Source of the DNA: Clostridiales bacterium
Lineage (GTDB): Bacteria; Bacillota_A; Clostridia; Christensenellales; Aristaeellaceae
NCBI GenBank assembly: GCA_024684665.1
Contig: JAIKWN010000018.1
Location: 1 to 6,816 of the forward strand
Reading direction: 5' to 3'
DNA length: 6,816 nucleotides
Numbering within the stretch: position 1 is the stretch's first letter; each line of letters begins with the position of its first letter. Both the position numbers and the translations under genes were made by a program. This document shows, piece by piece, positions 4,842-6,816 of the stretch. Under the pieces are notes generated by a model that was not told the DNA's origin, made no database searches, and saw only the letters and a program-made list of their open reading frames with translations.

Positions 4842-6257
4842 TTACAGCGGCATGATCCCCAGCAGGATCGCGAAGAGCATGCAAAGGATTGAGAAGCCCC
4901 AGACGTACATGAAGGACGCCTTGATGTGGTCCTTGATATCGACCTCCGCAAGGCCCGTACCAAGAAGCGTCGCAGGAACCATCGGGCTGATGAAGGTCGC
5001 GCAGTTGCGGCATACCACCATGGCGATCGCGATGGGCAGCGCTTCCACGCCAAATCCCTCGCCGATGGCGATCATGACGGGCAGCATGCCATAGAAGTAG
5101 CTGTCCGTGTCGAAGGCCAGCGCCAGCGGGACAGACAGGATGCCGATGACGATCGGCAGATGCGAACCGAGCGCCGCGGGCAGAATCTTCTGAATGATCC
5201 CCGCGAGGCAGCGCACGACGGAGAGGATCGCCAGCTTGTCGGAGGCCACCTTCGCCCCAGCCGCCACGAATGCACCTGCGTCGTTCACGGTGAAGCTCGT
5301 GGTCAGGACGCCCATCAGGACGGCAGCGCCCATAAGAGTGGAGCACATCATGAGGGCGGGACCGGCGTGCAGGTTGATGATGCGCTTATGCATCTTCGCG
5401 GTAAAGCCGTAGTTGACGAAGAGCGCAACGGTCACACCGATCATGAAGGGGACATAGCTCGGGAATACATCCCAGATCAGCATCGCAATAACCGCCACAG
5501 TAAGGCAAATGTTGAAGATGAAGAGATTCGGACGGGCAAGATCGCTAGTATCCTGAGCGACGGTCTCTTCAGTCTCGACCTCGCCTTCCTGTGCAGCCAG
5601 TTTCCCGTTCAGGCCCGCGCCGCGCTGCTTTTCCTGCCAGCCGGCGAGGAACGCGTGCGCAAGGCAGAGGACGATGCCGAAGATCTGGATGGGCAGGAGC
5701 TTGCCCCAGAGCGCGCCCGCTTCCATATTCAGGATGGATGCGGCGCGCATGGTCGGCCCGGCCCAGGGCATGAGGTTCAGAACGCCCATGGCGAGAACCG
5801 CGATGCGCAGCAGGGTCGTCCTGCGCATGTGCATCTTCTTGTAGACGGGCAGCATGGCGGGGACGATGATGCAGAAAGTGGAAGCGCCGCCGCCGTCCAG
5901 GTGGCCAACGAGGGCGATAATGGCTGTTACCATGGCAACGCCAATCACGTTGTCTCCCACGAGGGTCATCAGTTTGCCGATGATGACGTCGAACATGCCG
6001 GCGTCCGTCATGATGCCGAAGTACAGTACCGAGAAGACGAAGAGCGCGGCGGTAGGGGCGGTCGAGTTGAAGCCCGCCTTGATCATGGCGGCCAGCCCGT
6101 CGAATCCGGGGATGTAGCCACCGATGACGAGTATCACGCCAAGCACTGCCGGGAACGCGATGAAAGCGATACTGGGCAATGTGCGGCTCTTAAACAGCGT
6201 CACGACGATCGCGACGATCGTAATCAGGCCGAGAATGCCAACAACAGTTGTGCTCAT
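4842..6257 (-). CDS. CitMHS-family citrate/divalent metal:proton symporter
   Basis: This 471-residue polytopic membrane protein imports citrate, in known members as a Mg2+ or Ca2+ complex with protons. Recognisable CitMHS features in order are: a hydrophobic N terminus without signal peptide; GHLDGGGASTFCIIVPAMLP at about 118-137, the counterpart of the LDGDG..T...IPA block; NLMPWAGPTMRAASIL at about 161-176, the counterpart of NMLPWGGPTAR; a hydrophilic acidic central loop at about 208-245; and DTDSYFYGMLP plus ISPMVPATLLGTGL in the last quarter. Length is normal for the family. The start at 6257 has AAGGAGG at good spacing. It lies 79 bases behind citF, so the two are probably one operon linking uptake with cleavage. 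Departures from the better known members are the CRNCATFISP segment and a free cysteine in the first signature, so another tricarboxylate or metal preference is possible. Confidence 0.9.
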   Translation of the reverse strand: MSTTVVGILGLITIVAIVVTLFKSRTLPSIAFIAFPAVLGVILVIGGYIPGFDGLAAMIKAGFNSTAPTAALFVFSVLYFGIMTDAGMFDVIIGKLMTLVGDNVIGVAMVTAIIALVGHLDGGGASTFCIIVPAMLPVYKKMHMRRTTLLRIAVLAMGVLNLMPWAGPTMRAASILNMEAGALWGKLLPIQIFGIVLCLAHAFLAGWQEKQRGAGLNGKLAAQEGEVETEETVAQDTSDLARPNLFIFNICLTVAVIAMLIWDVFPSYVPFMIGVTVALFVNYGFTAKMHKRIINLHAGPALMMCSTLMGAAVLMGVLTTSFTVNDAGAFVAAGAKVASDKLAILSVVRCLAGIIQKILPAALGSHLPIVIGILSVPLALAFDTDSYFYGMLPVMIAIGEGFGVEALPIAIAMVVCRNCATFISPMVPATLLGTGLAEVDIKDHIKASFMYVWGFSILCMLFAILLGIMPL

Positions 6258-6262
6258 AGGTC

Positions 6263-6269
6263 TCCTCCT
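6263..6269 (-). promoter_or_regulatory. Ribosome binding site of the citrate symporter gene
   Basis: AGGAGGA, part of AAGGAGGAGACC before the ATG at 6257, is a strong Shine-Dalgarno sequence and supports this start. Confidence 0.8.
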
Positions 6270-6286
6270 TCAGGGATTGTCAGAAC

Positions 6287-6325
6287 GGGGGATGCCCTTC
6301 CCCTGCGGATCGTGAAGCATCCCCC
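6287..6325 (-). other. Intercistronic stem-loop between citF and the citrate symporter gene
   Basis: GGGGGATGC (6325-6317) and GCATCCCCC (6295-6287) form a perfect 9-bp stem with a loop of about 21 bases. Weaker pairing outside it (AAC/GTT, GTCAG/CTGAC) may extend it. No T-run follows, so it is not an intrinsic terminator. It more probably affects processing or stability of the citF-symporter transcript. Confidence 0.5.
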
Positions 6326-6336
6326 CTGTTATGCTG

Positions 6337-6816
6337 TCAGTCTTCGAAGGTATAGGGCTTGATCTGCCGCACGACGTCCAGAATCGTGCCGTCGCGTGCT
6401 TCCAGAACGGCGACGACCTTATCCTCGAACTGCACGTCATCCGGTCTTCCGACGATGGAGTACGCCTTTTCTTTCAGTTCTTCGATCGAAACGTGCGGGA
6501 TCCCCGCCGCATCAAGGCAGTCGATCAGATCCTGCCGGAGCGGATTGACCGCGATTCCGTAATCCGTGACCAGGACGTCCACACAGTCACCCGGAGTCGT
6601 GACGGTCACGACATGCTCGCAGACCGTGGCCATGCGGCCGCGGATGAGCGGGGTCACAATGATGCAGCACTTTGCGCCCGCCGCTGTATCCGGATGCCCG
6701 CCCGGAGCGCCGCGGAGCACGCCGTCGGAGCCCGTCAGCACGTTTACGTTGAAGCCCGTGTCGATTTCCAGGGCTGCGAGGACGACGAAGTCCAGCTTAT
6801 TAACGAAAGCGCCCTT
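6337..6816 (-). CDS. citF: Citrate lyase alpha subunit, C-terminal part (partial)
   Basis: CitF is the citrate:acetyl-ACP transferase subunit of citrate lyase, which exchanges the acetyl group on the CitD acyl carrier protein for citrate before CitE cleaves citryl-ACP to acetyl-ACP and oxaloacetate. It is a cytoplasmic enzyme of citrate fermentation. The window holds the last 159 codons; the family is about 510 residues long. Diagnostic stretches in order are DFVVLAALEIDTGFNVNVLT, GSDGVLRGAPGGHPDTAAGA, KCCIIVTPLIRGR, and VDVLVTDYGIAVNPLRQDL. The frame runs unbroken to the window edge; a GTG at 6741 is internal, not the start. The end is TGA at 6337. The other lyase genes (citC, citD, citE, citX, citG) are not in view and would be expected upstream. 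The downstream neighbour is a citrate symporter, which supports the assignment. Confidence 0.96.
   Translation of the reverse strand, partial: KGAFVNKLDFVVLAALEIDTGFNVNVLTGSDGVLRGAPGGHPDTAAGAKCCIIVTPLIRGRMATVCEHVVTVTTPGDCVDVLVTDYGIAVNPLRQDLIDCLDAAGIPHVSIEELKEKAYSIVGRPDDVQFEDKVVAVLEARDGTILDVVRQIKPYTFED

Noticed and set aside
4926..6362. 478-residue open frame on the plus strand opposite the citrate symporter gene
   Set aside because: Its composition is dominated by R, D, H and E, as in an antisense shadow, and the minus-strand frame is a clear CitMHS membrane protein.
1..6816. CRISPR array, tRNA, insertion sequence ends or integrase
   Set aside because: No regularly spaced direct repeats, no cloverleaf with TTCGA-type arm, and no transposase-like protein were seen. 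The intron is the only mobile element.

Overview
The window looks like part of a chromosome from an anaerobic gut-type Clostridia (Bacillota), possibly a Christensenellales or Oscillospiraceae-like lineage. This is inferred from strong AGGAGG ribosome binding sites, moderately GC-rich sequence by eye, a class C group II intron, a fermentative citrate lyase gene, and a sugar ABC operon that lacks its own ATPase. Taxonomy is inference only. Every gene I support lies on the minus strand, so transcription runs from high to low coordinates.

Layout in the direction of transcription. (1) 6816-4842: the 3' part of citF (citrate lyase alpha subunit), a hairpin-containing gap, then a CitMHS-family citrate/metal symporter gene, closed by a textbook intrinsic terminator at 4771-4805. 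Together they form the end of a citrate uptake and cleavage operon whose other genes lie outside the window. (2) 4770-4447: a regulatory region with a 21-bp near-palindrome, an extended -10 promoter (-35 TTGCAA, 17 bp, TATGAT) and two or three LacI-type operator-like palindromes sharing AAACG..GTTT. (3) 4446-551: a three-gene CUT1-type carbohydrate ABC importer operon, with a solute-binding protein, a MalF-type permease and a MalG-type permease. A strong hairpin separates the binding-protein gene from the permease genes. No ATPase gene is present, so a shared MsmX/MsiK-type ATPase is expected elsewhere in the genome. (4) 524-486: the intrinsic terminator of that operon. (5) 479-1: the 5' part of a class C group II intron inserted directly behind the terminator hairpin. 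Its 5' end, domain I and domain III signatures resemble the Oceanobacillus O.i.I1 intron, and the maturase reading frame probably opens at 57 and runs off the window.

The two least ordinary items are the MalG-type permease, which carries an extra N-terminal half of about 220 residues (four predicted membrane segments plus an extracytoplasmic coiled coil), and the base-level view of a group IIC intron sitting on the operon's terminator. I see no clearly new defence or mobile system beyond the intron.
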